A stretch of DNA of 64,000 nucleotides from CAVYGN01 sp963796325 (GTDB lineage Bacteria; Spirochaetota; Brevinematia; Brevinematales; JAOACQ01), in contig CAWCLF010000003.1 of assembly GCA_963796325.1 (NCBI GenBank), positions 124,001-188,000 of the forward strand, read 5' to 3'. Below the pieces are notes generated by a model. It made no database searches. It saw nothing but the letters and a program-made list of their open reading frames with translations, and was not told the origin of the DNA. Each line of letters begins with the position of its first letter. Positions within the stretch are counted from its first letter, which is position 1. A program made the translations under genes and the position numbers. Positions 24,449-33,122 of this stretch are shown in pieces.

Positions 24449-24835
24449 ATGATACCGGCAACATTTTCACATATAGGTTTAACCTGTAATGATCCCGGGA
24501 AGATTGAAAACTTTTATACAAGGTTTTTCGGTTTTAAAAGATCGGCGGTTTTTAATAACGGGGGTTCTGAGATAATAATGCTGTCTCTGGGAGATATGAG
24601 CCTGGAACTTTTCAAATCTTCGGAACCTTCCCTATATCCGAATCCTGAAAATGACGGGTATAAATTTTCCGGATGGCGTCATATTTGTTTTCAAGTAGAT
24701 AATCTGGATTTAAAATTAAAAGAATTCGGGAATGATCTTCATATAACAATGGGGCCGGTATCTTTCAGCGGAATGAAATTATGCTGGATTAAAGACCCGG
24801 AGGGCAATATTATCGAACTTGCCCTGAAAGAATAA
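24449..24835 (+). CDS. VOC-family (glyoxalase/bleomycin-resistance fold) protein
   Basis: This single-domain VOC protein has 128 aa. The first beta-alpha-beta module starts FSHIGLTCNDPGKIENFYTRFFGF, with His8 as the first metal ligand. A second module has WRHICFQVDNLD and ends WIKDPEGNIIELALKE, with the conserved DPxGNxIEL motif and metal-binding Glu. Substrates range from methylglyoxal adducts to aromatic ring-cleavage intermediates. Nothing in the neighbourhood identifies the substrate. AATGGGGGAAATAA upstream gives a fair ribosome binding site. Confidence 0.85.
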   Translation: MIPATFSHIGLTCNDPGKIENFYTRFFGFKRSAVFNNGGSEIIMLSLGDMSLELFKSSEPSLYPNPENDGYKFSGWRHICFQVDNLDLKLKEFGNDLHITMGPVSFSGMKLCWIKDPEGNIIELALKE

Positions 24836-24982
24836 TTTTTTACATAGTATATAATGCCGATTAACGGAATTATTTTTCGCTCATATAGCCGCTGTTAAAT
24901 CATGCCCGTTCGAAGCTTTTTCCTGCCGTATACTCTTATTTCCGGGCACGTTCAGGGACTGACAATATATTCTATAAGGGCC

Positions 24983-27337
24983 CTATTTATTATCTATAAA
25001 TTTATAACCCTTTTCCTTAAAGAGCCTGAGGCACGCCTCGACCGCTGTGCTGTCGTATAAGACGCCTTTATTCCTGGCGATCTCTTCCAGCGCTTTTGAG
25101 ATGCCCAGGGCGGGGCGATAAGGGCGGTAAGACGCCATGGCTTCAATGACATCGGCGACGCAGAGGATCTTCGACTCGATCCTCATCTGGTCCCCCGTGA
25201 GTCCCCGGGGATAACCGGATCCGTTAATCCTTTCGTGATGCTGATAAACCACTTCGGCGAGCGGCCATGGAAAATTGATGTTCTGAAGGACGTTATATGC
25301 CAGGGACGGATGATTCTTGATCAGCTCGAATTCCACGGCCGAAAGCTTTGTCGGCTTGTTGAGTATTTCGGCCGGGATGCGTATCTTGCCGATGTCGTGC
25401 ACAATTCCTGCCATCCGGATGCATTCCTTCTGCTCCTTAGGAAGGCCCATTTCGGCGGCGATGCTCCTGGCCAGGTCGGCCACCCTTCTCTGATGTCCGG
25501 CTGTATAAGGATCCCTGGTTTCCAGAATCGAAGCCATTGTTTGTAAATAGCCTTCCATCGCCATTCTCAATTCCTTTAAGTTCGTATTGAGCTGGTTTTT
25601 TTGTTCCTGGAGCTCCGAAAACAATTTTGAACTGTTAAAGGCGATCCCCAGGTATTCTCTCAGATTCCTGTAGATAAGTCTTTTTTCAATCGAAACCATT
25701 TCCATTCCGATGATTCCGATGCCTGCAAGAAGTTCAATGATATAGGTGTATCTTTGATCCGGAATGAGAAGGGCCGCCGGGATCGGGTTATATTTTATGG
25801 GAATTTCCGCCGTTTTTGCCATATTGATGATGCCGTTTTCGTTATATGCCATGACCGGCTTTATCGAGAGATTACTGTTGCCGGAAAACAGGGATAAAAA
25901 TCCGCTTTTAATGCCCAGTTCGGGGAGGCGCCTTTCCAGGATTCTGATCTGATCGCGGGTCTTCAGAGTCGTGTAGAGGTCCTGCTGGAAGGAGTTCAGA
26001 GTCTGCTGGAATGTCGACAGCTCGTCGTAAACCAGGATCTGGTTCTTTGCGATTTTTCTGGCGAAGATCATCAGGGAATTAAAGCAGATATACTCACCCG
26101 TTTTTTTTTGTTCGGGATCGAGCGGCGGCAGAACGATGTTTCTGAGTCCTGTAATAAGACTGTAAAAATCAATGGTGTTATTGTTTTCAAAAACATTGTC
26201 GCCGGCCATTTTGTTCATCAATTTGAAGAAAATATCCGGGTTCTTTTTTTCAATGCTCGACATGAAGACTTTAATGATCTTTTTGACGAACGGCCGGACG
26301 TTTTTCTGATCCCTTATCAATGGGTTCGCAGATTTAAGATAATCCATTAAAGAATTTATGCCGGCATCTGCGGTTTCCAGTCCGGCGGAACCCGGACCGA
26401 GACTTTTAGATGAACAGAGGTAGGAGCAGGAATCCCGGATGATCAGCTCTGTATTCAGAACGACGGTTTGCGGCACTTCTTTTTTTTCGATCATGCCGAA
26501 TAATAGGTCCGCTGCAGCGCTTCCGATTTTCCGGTAAGGCTGCGATATCGTTGTTATGGGCGGCATTGAATACAGGGAGAGGTCGATATTGTCAAAACCC
26601 GTGACAGCCATGTTAAAAGGAACCTGGATGCCTCTCCTGGCCAGCTCCTCAATGGCCCCCATTGCCATGTAATCGTTGGAGGCGATGATCGCGTCCGGCT
26701 GCAGCTTTTGTTCATCCAGCAGGATCCTGACGGCTTCAATGCCTGAAGTTGTCAGGAAATTACCCGGCAGGATAACGGATTCGTCGATTTTTATCCTGTT
26801 TTCCCGCAGGGCCTCGAGATACGCCTCAAGCCTTTCTTCGGATTCCACGACGCCTTCCCGGCCTTTGATGAATGCCAGCTTTCTGTAATGGTGATGGAGG
26901 ATCAGATGATTTATGAGTTTTTTCATGCCGGCTTTATTGTCGATCTCAACCCCGGGTATGCCCTCGATGCTCCAGCCTATGTTGACAACAGGGAGGTCCT
27001 TGAATTTCTTGAAAAAATTCATGATTTTACTCTTGTCGGCGGTCCGGAAGAGGGTCGTGCCGAGTATGATTATGCCGTCCAGGTAATTACGGCTGACAAA
27101 ATCGAAGACTTTATTCATCAGCGAATAATAATCCTGCACGTCGGCGATAAATCCGCCCTGAAAGCAGATAAGATTTGCGCCTTTTTCCCTTATCGCGTCG
27201 TTGACGGCATGCAGTATGCTCAAATGATAGGAAGTGTCGATCGTATCGATTAAAAAGCCGATGGTCGGCCTGGGGTTCTTTTTTCCCTCTGTCATTTTCC
27301 GGTCCCTATATATTTCCAAGCAAAACCCTTCGCTCAT
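24983..27337 (-). CDS. Periplasmic-binding-type sensor fused to HD-GYP phosphodiesterase
   Basis: Residues about 20-310 of this 784-aa protein form a LacI/RbsB-type ligand-binding domain (PRPTIGFLIDTID, DAIIASNDYMAMGAIEELARRG, MAVTGFDNIDL). A helical or GAF-like middle region runs from about 330 to 560. A coiled coil (SELQEQKNQLNTNLKELRM) leads into a C-terminal HD-GYP domain with YTAGHQRRVADLA, GIVHDIGKI, HHERINGSGYP and ADVIEAM. HD-GYP proteins hydrolyse cyclic-di-GMP. No helix-turn-helix, signal peptide or transmembrane segment is present, so a cytosolic sugar-like signal would directly control c-di-GMP turnover. The true start may be the internal ATG at 27295 (MTEGKKNPRPTIG). Confidence 0.88.
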   Translation of the reverse strand: MSEGFCLEIYRDRKMTEGKKNPRPTIGFLIDTIDTSYHLSILHAVNDAIREKGANLICFQGGFIADVQDYYSLMNKVFDFVSRNYLDGIIILGTTLFRTADKSKIMNFFKKFKDLPVVNIGWSIEGIPGVEIDNKAGMKKLINHLILHHHYRKLAFIKGREGVVESEERLEAYLEALRENRIKIDESVILPGNFLTTSGIEAVRILLDEQKLQPDAIIASNDYMAMGAIEELARRGIQVPFNMAVTGFDNIDLSLYSMPPITTISQPYRKIGSAAADLLFGMIEKKEVPQTVVLNTELIIRDSCSYLCSSKSLGPGSAGLETADAGINSLMDYLKSANPLIRDQKNVRPFVKKIIKVFMSSIEKKNPDIFFKLMNKMAGDNVFENNNTIDFYSLITGLRNIVLPPLDPEQKKTGEYICFNSLMIFARKIAKNQILVYDELSTFQQTLNSFQQDLYTTLKTRDQIRILERRLPELGIKSGFLSLFSGNSNLSIKPVMAYNENGIINMAKTAEIPIKYNPIPAALLIPDQRYTYIIELLAGIGIIGMEMVSIEKRLIYRNLREYLGIAFNSSKLFSELQEQKNQLNTNLKELRMAMEGYLQTMASILETRDPYTAGHQRRVADLARSIAAEMGLPKEQKECIRMAGIVHDIGKIRIPAEILNKPTKLSAVEFELIKNHPSLAYNVLQNINFPWPLAEVVYQHHERINGSGYPRGLTGDQMRIESKILCVADVIEAMASYRPYRPALGISKALEEIARNKGVLYDSTAVEACLRLFKEKGYKFIDNK

Positions 27338-27446
27338 ACCGGGCTGAGCATCATTTGAATTATATTACCGTTAAAGATAAATGTAAATAAAAAATTTCAA
27401 ATAAGAAAAAAATCTTAAAAAAGATAAGCCGCCCTGGAACGGGGCA

Positions 27447-28814
27447 CTACCAGCTTGAAGTCGATCCTCCCCCGCCGGAAGAACCGCCGCCGAAATCGGA
27501 GCTTCCGCCTTCTCCGCTGAAACTTGAAGAACCCGATGAGCTGGAGTATGTAATCCGTGAAATAGTCTCGGTCTTGCTGAAAGCGTTCGAACAGGCCATG
27601 CAGGTAAAAAACAATTCACGTTCCCCCGCTGAAGATTCTGTCGGCGCTGTTATAATTTTTGTCTGCGTATGTTTTCCTGTAACGGCATGGCATTCCGGGC
27701 ATTCTACATAAAAACTGTATTTTTTATCCTCGTATCTTTCGATTATTTTTTCTCCGCATTTATTGCAAATCCAAACGTCATATTCGACCGTTTTTAACTT
27801 TTCTTCAACCTTCTCGAAGGGTTCAAGATATTTAAGAGATTCACTTTCCTTAAGTCTACCCGCCAGAGCTCCGCAATGGGGGCAGTTCCTGGGATGAGTC
27901 CTCCAGTTATGTATTATATCCCTCTTTGCGACGAAGGCGGCAATCGAAATCAGGACGTTGATCAGGATTAACAATGCCGGGATAGACGCTATAATAATGC
28001 ATGTAAGGACCGGGATCCCTTTCAGTATGAAAAAAACGGGCGAACCGAACCCCTCTCCCCATATTAACAAGAATATAATAATGATGCCGGTATCGTTTAC
28101 AAATCCATGTTTTTCAGAGCCCAATATTTTTATCTGGGTGTAAGAATTGTAATGTTTCCCGGCCGAGACAATGAGGCTTTTAATTCTGTAAAACAGTAAA
28201 ACTGCGCCAGCGATAACCGCCGCAAAGCCGAGGATAGGAAATAACAGAATCCACATATCACCTGAATTAATCCAGGATTCAGTTTTTGCTTGATGCTCTG
28301 GGCGGATTTCAGAAGATATATCCTGGTTTTTAAGTAGTTTACGGATCGTTTTTACATAGTCAAGAATGCCTTTGCCGTATCTTTTTTCCCTGAATTCCGG
28401 GACGACGATGTTATCCTGAAGAATCCTGCACAGTCCGTCGGGCATTATCGGTTCAATTCCATAACCTGTATGGGTCCTGAATTTTCTTTCTTCGATCGAA
28501 GCCAGGAGCAATATGCCGTTATTTTTATCCTTTTTACCGATCTTCCATTTGTCGAATATCTCCTGAGCTGCCTTAAAAATATCTCCGTCCGTCGTCGGGA
28601 CTATAACGACTGCGATTTCGGCGGATGTCTCCCTTTCTATGATCGAAATTTCATTATTTATCAGCAACTTGTCTTCACTGGACAGATAATTGTTCTCATC
28701 GGCAACCCAGCCGCCGTAAGTTTTTCTCGGATTCGGGACACTATCCGCCTTAAAACCTTCCGCAAATAGCATCCCGGTTAATAATATGAGCAATAATGCT
28801 GTCCCGTATTTCAT
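27447..28814 (-). CDS. TPM-domain (YgcG-type) membrane protein with zinc ribbons
   Basis: The start is ATG 28814, with AAAGGAG upstream. The 455-aa protein begins with a signal peptide (MKYGTALLLILLTGMLFAEG). A TPM domain follows (YLSSEDKLLINNEISIIERETSAEIAVVIVPT, NNGILLLASIEERKFRTHTGYGIE). Three membrane segments lie near residues 190-300. Two Cys pairs (NCPHCG, ICNKCG) and a further ECPECH/CMACS pair resemble zinc ribbons. It ends in a Gly/Ser-rich tail closing with GGGSTSSW. YgcG/TPM proteins are linked to envelope or photosystem maintenance in other organisms; the activity here is unknown. It is a single gene. Confidence 0.85.
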   Translation of the reverse strand: MKYGTALLLILLTGMLFAEGFKADSVPNPRKTYGGWVADENNYLSSEDKLLINNEISIIERETSAEIAVVIVPTTDGDIFKAAQEIFDKWKIGKKDKNNGILLLASIEERKFRTHTGYGIEPIMPDGLCRILQDNIVVPEFREKRYGKGILDYVKTIRKLLKNQDISSEIRPEHQAKTESWINSGDMWILLFPILGFAAVIAGAVLLFYRIKSLIVSAGKHYNSYTQIKILGSEKHGFVNDTGIIIIFLLIWGEGFGSPVFFILKGIPVLTCIIIASIPALLILINVLISIAAFVAKRDIIHNWRTHPRNCPHCGALAGRLKESESLKYLEPFEKVEEKLKTVEYDVWICNKCGEKIIERYEDKKYSFYVECPECHAVTGKHTQTKIITAPTESSAGERELFFTCMACSNAFSKTETISRITYSSSSGSSSFSGEGGSSDFGGGSSGGGGSTSSW

Positions 28815-28850
28815 ACCATCTCCTTTTATAAATTCGTACCGCGCCTGCAT

Positions 28851-29161
28851 ACCGGCAGGCAGAAGTCATCAACTATAAAATAATTTACAGTGCTGAGAGT
28901 TTATTTATTAAAAGATCGATTGTCAAATTAGGGATTGGATCTTTTCACCAGCTCATCGATCTGGCCTATATGCAGCTTAAAATGCCGCAGATAATCTATG
29001 ATCACAGCCGTTAACGATAAGATCGTTGCCTGAAACTTCTATTTTTGCGTTAAGTGCTGCTGTAATCTCAGCGTCGGATTTGATTTATCGAAAATTATTT
29101 ATTAGCTTCATGTTGCTATTGATAAAAAAATGGGTGCCCGGCAAAATATTAATTAAAAATC
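28851..29161. other. Intergenic stretch containing a DinB-like remnant
   Basis: The only recognisable content is the minus-strand remnant at 28928-29038, listed separately. No promoter with clear hexamers was found for the rightward NmrA-like gene. Confidence 0.4.
28928..29038 (-). pseudogene. C-terminal remnant of a DinB/YfiT-superfamily protein
   Basis: A 36-codon open tail reads AVIIDYLRHFKLHIGQIDEL then VKRSNP and stop. It closely resembles the C-terminal helix of DinB-superfamily thiol-dependent enzymes, where LxHxxxHxxQI is conserved. A stop precedes it in frame and nothing upstream restores the gene. It is a small scar of a lost gene. Confidence 0.4.
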
Positions 29162-29173
29162 ATGGGAGGAGAA

Positions 29174-30091
29174 ATGGAAAGGAAAATTGTATTAATGGCA
29201 GGAGCTACAGGCACGCTCGGAATGAAAATTGTTAAAGCATGTCTTGCTCAAGGCGCTTTGGTCAGAGCTATGGTAAGGGCGACCAGCAACCGTAACAATC
29301 TGGAAGCATTAGGCATATCCGACTTTGTTGTCGGGGATATGATGGATATAGAATCATTAAGGACCGCCCTGGCTCAAAACCCGAAAGCCGACGCCTTGAT
29401 TGCAAGTGCTGCAGGCTACACCAGGCATACAAAAGGCGATTCCCCAGAAACAGATACCGTAGGGTATCGGAACCTTGTTGACGCTGCAAAGGAAGCCGGG
29501 ATTCCCAGGTTTGTTTTTATCTCGATCCTGGAATGTGATAAAGCCGTTTCCGTTCTTCATTTCCATCATAAATACCTTGTTGAAGAATATTTGAAAGAAA
29601 AAATGCAGCCTTACATAGCCCTTCGCGCCGGCGCCTTCCTTGACCAGGCATGGGACATATTACCTCAATTGAAGAAGGGGGTCTACCCTGCATTATTTTC
29701 CGGAGTTGAACTGGGAATGATTTACACGCCGGATCTGGCAAGATACACGGCTATAGCCGCGATAAGCCTGCCTGACAGTGCTTTAGGCAGTTCGGTAGAT
29801 GTCGGTTGGGAAACACCGGCAAGCGGTCTCCTGCTTGCTGAAGCTTTTTCAAAGATTTTGGGGAAACCGGTTAAAGCAAAACCTGCGTTCCCATTTTTTA
29901 TTACTCATGCCGTAATGCCGTTCCTGGGATTATTCATACCGGGTGTGAGGGATATGACCGCTATGATGAGTTGGATAGAGACCGGGGCATATGTGAGCAG
30001 GAATCCCCGGCGCCAGGAAGAGCTTTTCGGCGAACTTCCCGAATTGGAAGAAGCAGTATTGAGGTATTGCAGAGACCGGGGGCTGGCGTGA
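29174..30091 (+). CDS. NmrA-like NAD(P)-binding protein (atypical SDR)
   Basis: The start is ATG 29174, with GGGAGGAGAA upstream; the ATG at 29162 overlaps that ribosome binding site. The protein opens with a Rossmann motif, VLMAGATGTLGMKIV (GATGxxG), near residues 5-19. It then shows a conserved SAAGYTRHTKGD loop and PRFVFISILECDKA. The C-terminal 100 residues contain a membrane-like helix (FPFFITHAVMPFLGLFIPG). Atypical SDRs of the NmrA/HSCARG class sense the redox state of NAD(P) or reduce quinones and isoflavonoids. It lacks the classical YxxxK catalytic pair, so it may be a sensor. It is not in an operon. Confidence 0.78.
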   Translation: MERKIVLMAGATGTLGMKIVKACLAQGALVRAMVRATSNRNNLEALGISDFVVGDMMDIESLRTALAQNPKADALIASAAGYTRHTKGDSPETDTVGYRNLVDAAKEAGIPRFVFISILECDKAVSVLHFHHKYLVEEYLKEKMQPYIALRAGAFLDQAWDILPQLKKGVYPALFSGVELGMIYTPDLARYTAIAAISLPDSALGSSVDVGWETPASGLLLAEAFSKILGKPVKAKPAFPFFITHAVMPFLGLFIPGVRDMTAMMSWIETGAYVSRNPRRQEELFGELPELEEAVLRYCRDRGLA

Positions 30092-30174
30092 ATAATATAA
30101 AGACGGTGAATTCTTCACCTTACGATTGACATCGAAGAACTAAAGTTTATTGCTTAAATTAAAAATAATTACTA

Positions 30175-30203
30175 TTGACAACACTAAGCTATTTAACTAA
30201 GAT
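30175..30203 (+). promoter_or_regulatory. Promoter of the sugar-type ABC transporter operon
   Basis: TTGACA at 30175-30180 and TAAGAT at 30198-30203 are spaced by 17 bases. The predicted start near 30210 leaves an 80-nt leader. This includes AAAGGAGGTGATT at 30222-30234 and a perfect 8-bp hairpin, TTTCCGGG/CCCGGAAA, at 30235-30255, ahead of the gene's own GGAGG. Confidence 0.65.
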
Positions 30204-30293
30204 TTAATATCATGAAATAAAAAAAGGAGGTGATTTTCCGGGGAAAACCCGGAAATTGGTAAAAGAAAATAGAATCAAAGGAGGAAATGAGTT

Positions 30294-31286
30294 ATGGGGA
30301 AATACTTATTATCTCTATTTGTTTTTCTGGGCGTTATTTTACTATCTTCGGGCGCATTTCCCGCAGATGCGAAAAAACAGTTTGAAGGGATCAATATTAC
30401 TTTCTTTTGCGGGGGAAGCGAGGGAGGTGCATTCGAATCCGTCGTTTACAGAGGGGCGAAGGCCGCCGAACAGGACCTGGGCTGCAAAGTCGATTATGTC
30501 TGGTCCGACTGGCTTCCTGACAAGATGATAGCCCAGTTCAAGGATGCGATCGCCAGGAGACCCGACGGCATTGCTATTATGGGACATCCCGGGACCGCGG
30601 CTTTTATGCCCCTTGTCGATGAGGCCGAAAAGAAAGGCATAATAGTCACAAGCCAGAACACCACTCTTCCGGAAATCGAAGCTAAGTATAAGAACAGCGG
30701 GTTCGGCTACGTAGGCCAGGAACTTTACGCTTCCGGACTCCTATTGGGTAAGGGAGCCGCGGAAAGGGCTAAGCTTAAAAAGGGCGATCGGGCCATGGTG
30801 TGGGGTCTTATGAGCCAGCCTACCCGCGGTTTGCGGACGAAGGGTTGCGTCGACGCCCTTAAAGAAATGGGCTTCACTGTCGATTATTATGAAATTTCCG
30901 ACGCGATCAACGCCGACGCTTCTCAGGGCACTCCGGTCATCACCAGCTATATTTCAACGCATCCCGATGTTAAATTGATCATAACGGATCATGGAAATTT
31001 AACCTCCACCCTCAGCACATATTTGAAAGCTGCAAGGAAGAAACCGGGTGAAATTTTCGGGGCCGGATTCGACCTCAGCGCAGCGACAGTGGATGCGATA
31101 AAGAGCGGCTGGGTCGGAGCCGTCCTTGACCAGCAGGAATGGCTCCAGGGATACCTGCCTATCCTCCAGATCTGCCTCTCGAAAAAATACGGCTTTTCAG
31201 GGCTTCATATAGATACCGGGGCCGCGATAATCGATAAGAGTAATATCGATTTTGTAGCTCCGCTTGCGGTCGCGGGGATAAGGTAA
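30294..31286 (+). CDS. Periplasmic sugar-binding protein of an ABC transporter
   Basis: The 330-aa precursor has a signal peptide (MGKYLLSLFVFLGVILLSSG, then AFPADA) and a Peripla_BP_4 fold. The motifs are EGINITFFCGGSEGGAFESVVYRGAK at the start, YVGQELYASG in the hinge region and LIITDHGNLTST in the C-lobe. Family members bind pentoses, galactose, autoinducer-2 or similar ligands and deliver them to the RbsC/RbsA-type pump. An ATPase gene and a permease gene follow on the same strand with gaps of about 18 and 56 bases. The ligand cannot be told from sequence. GGAGG lies 9 bases before ATG. Confidence 0.9.
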   Translation: MGKYLLSLFVFLGVILLSSGAFPADAKKQFEGINITFFCGGSEGGAFESVVYRGAKAAEQDLGCKVDYVWSDWLPDKMIAQFKDAIARRPDGIAIMGHPGTAAFMPLVDEAEKKGIIVTSQNTTLPEIEAKYKNSGFGYVGQELYASGLLLGKGAAERAKLKKGDRAMVWGLMSQPTRGLRTKGCVDALKEMGFTVDYYEISDAINADASQGTPVITSYISTHPDVKLIITDHGNLTSTLSTYLKAARKKPGEIFGAGFDLSAATVDAIKSGWVGAVLDQQEWLQGYLPILQICLSKKYGFSGLHIDTGAAIIDKSNIDFVAPLAVAGIR

Positions 31287-31304
31287 GGGTTCAAAGGGTA
31301 TACA

Positions 31305-32078
31305 ATGGCTGATAAAAATGGAAATAACGACCTCCTGCGCATGAAAAACATCCGCAAGTCTTTTGGTGAGGTCAATGTCTTGAAGGGAATCGATTTTCAT
31401 GTCGGTAAGAACGAGATTGTCGGGCTCGTAGGAGATAATGGCGCGGGAAAATCCACCCTGGTCAAGATCATAACCGGGGTGCACATGCCAACTTCAGGCG
31501 ATATCTTCTATAAGGGCGGCAGGATAACAATCCATTCGGTGAAAAGATCGAGGGAACTCGGGATAGAGACAGTCTACCAGGAAAGGGCCCTTGCGGATCA
31601 GCAGACTATGTGGAGGAACCTGTTTGCTGGCAGGGAGATAACCGGCGCTCTGGGTTTTTTAAAAGTAAAGGAACAAAGGACCCGGACTGAAAGGCTCCTC
31701 CGCGAGCAGATGGGATACACTTCCAAGGCCATAACCGTGGATTCGGACGTGAAATATCTTTCGGGGGGTGAAAAGCAGGGTGTCGCTATCAGCAGGGCTC
31801 TTTTTTTTAATGCGGATCTGATTATTCTTGACGAACCTACAACCGGGCTGTCTCTTTCGGAAACGAAAAAAGTGCTCGATATGGTGGCGGATATAAAAAG
31901 CAAGGGGAAATCGGCCATTTTTATCAGCCACAATATTTACTATGTTTATCCTGTCGTCGACAGGTTTGTGATCCTGGACAGGGGCAAAATAGCCGGGGAT
32001 ATATTAAAAAGGGACATAAGCCAGGAAGACCTGGTAACAAAGATGCTTCACCTGGCCAAAACGGGCGAGCTGAGTTGA
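31305..32078 (+). CDS. ABC transporter ATP-binding protein, single-domain
   Basis: This 257-aa ATPase has Walker A GDNGAGKST near residue 46, signature YLSGGEKQGVAISRAL near 149, Walker B LIILDEPTTGLS and switch His in FISHN. Rhamnose/ribose-type systems often use a double ATPase of about 500 aa. Here only one domain is present, as in the smaller FrcA-like systems. It presumably dimerises beneath the permease and powers import of the ligand of the neighbouring binding protein. Confidence 0.93.
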   Translation: MADKNGNNDLLRMKNIRKSFGEVNVLKGIDFHVGKNEIVGLVGDNGAGKSTLVKIITGVHMPTSGDIFYKGGRITIHSVKRSRELGIETVYQERALADQQTMWRNLFAGREITGALGFLKVKEQRTRTERLLREQMGYTSKAITVDSDVKYLSGGEKQGVAISRALFFNADLIILDEPTTGLSLSETKKVLDMVADIKSKGKSAIFISHNIYYVYPVVDRFVILDRGKIAGDILKRDISQEDLVTKMLHLAKTGELS

Positions 32079-32134
32079 AAGAAACCCGCCCGGATGTATG
32101 AAATCAGGGCGGGATATTATTTAAGAGGCATCCG

Positions 32135-33085
32135 ATGCGATTTAAAGAAATGAGGCTTGAAATCAGTATTTTTATAGTATTCCTTGTCGTTTACGGTCTC
32201 TTTCTCATCGGAAATCCCAGGGTCTTTACAAGCTATGATATTTATTATTCTTTCATGTCCACCATTCCATTCACCGGGATTCTGGCGCTGGCAATGACTT
32301 TCGTCGTTATCCTGGGGGAGATAGACCTTTCGTTTCCTTCGGTCCTGGCATTCTGCGGCTGGATTTTCGGCACGGTTTTCATAGCGACAAAAAATGTCTG
32401 GCTTGCTGCTTTATGCTGTTTTGCGACAGGCGTCATAGCGGGTTTATTGAATTCTTTTTTTATCGTCAGGATCGGGATTCCGTCGATCGTCGCCACGATA
32501 GGGACCCAGTTCTTTTTCAGGGGACTGGTGAACGTTGTCGCCGAAGGGAACGGTATTCCCCTGGTTGATGCAAAAAGCACCCTGTTTTACCAACTCTGCG
32601 TCGGAAGGATAGGCGGGGCTGTTCCCATGCAGGCCGTCTGGTTCCTTGCATTGGGGGTCGGTTTCTGGTTTCTGCTGATGCGGCATAAATTCGGGTCCCA
32701 TGTGCTGTTTGTGGGGGATAATAAGGACAGCGCCCGGATGATGGGTATAAATAATGATTTAATAAAGACCCTTGTTTTTGTCCAGATGGGGATTATCACG
32801 GCTTTTGTTTCGATCCTTTCGAACCTGGAAGTAACATATTTCTATCCGAGCCAGGGGCAGGGATATCTCCTTACGACCCTGGCGGCTGTATTTATTGGCG
32901 GCACGTCCGTTTTCGGCGGAAAGGGGACGGTTTTCGGCACCTTTATAGGGGCGTTGATCATAGGCTCCCTCGAGGCCGGCATCATCGCTATCGGGCTGAC
33001 GGGTTTCCTGATCCAGCTTATTTATGGCGCGATTATCCTGGCCTCGGTGACGATCTATGCCCTCATGCAGAGAAAAGAGGGGTAG
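32135..33085 (+). CDS. ABC transporter permease, branched/sugar type
   Basis: The 316-aa membrane protein of the RbsC/LivH-like family (BPD_transp_2) has eight to ten hydrophobic segments. The family-specific ALAMTFVVILGEIDLSFPSV lies near residue 50 and the cytoplasmic loop GDNKDSARMMGIN near 196. GGTSVFGGKGTVFGTFIGALIIG follows near 255. It forms the channel with the single-domain ATPase. It is the last gene of the transporter operon, and no sugar kinase or isomerase follows. Confidence 0.92.
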   Translation: MRFKEMRLEISIFIVFLVVYGLFLIGNPRVFTSYDIYYSFMSTIPFTGILALAMTFVVILGEIDLSFPSVLAFCGWIFGTVFIATKNVWLAALCCFATGVIAGLLNSFFIVRIGIPSIVATIGTQFFFRGLVNVVAEGNGIPLVDAKSTLFYQLCVGRIGGAVPMQAVWFLALGVGFWFLLMRHKFGSHVLFVGDNKDSARMMGINNDLIKTLVFVQMGIITAFVSILSNLEVTYFYPSQGQGYLLTTLAAVFIGGTSVFGGKGTVFGTFIGALIIGSLEAGIIAIGLTGFLIQLIYGAIILASVTIYALMQRKEG

Positions 33086-33122
33086 GAACCCGGTTCATGC
33101 ACTTAAGTGCCGTATGCTCAAA

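Noticed and set aside
30222..30234. Fragment of a 16S rRNA gene
   Set aside because: AAAGGAGGTGATT is complementary to the 16S 3' tail, as any perfect Shine-Dalgarno sequence is. No adjacent rRNA sequence is present on either strand.
30256..30528. 90-codon open frame starting with TTG before the sugar-binding protein
   Set aside because: It overlaps the start of the binding protein in another frame, has no good ribosome binding site, and the translation is a shadow of the signal peptide region.
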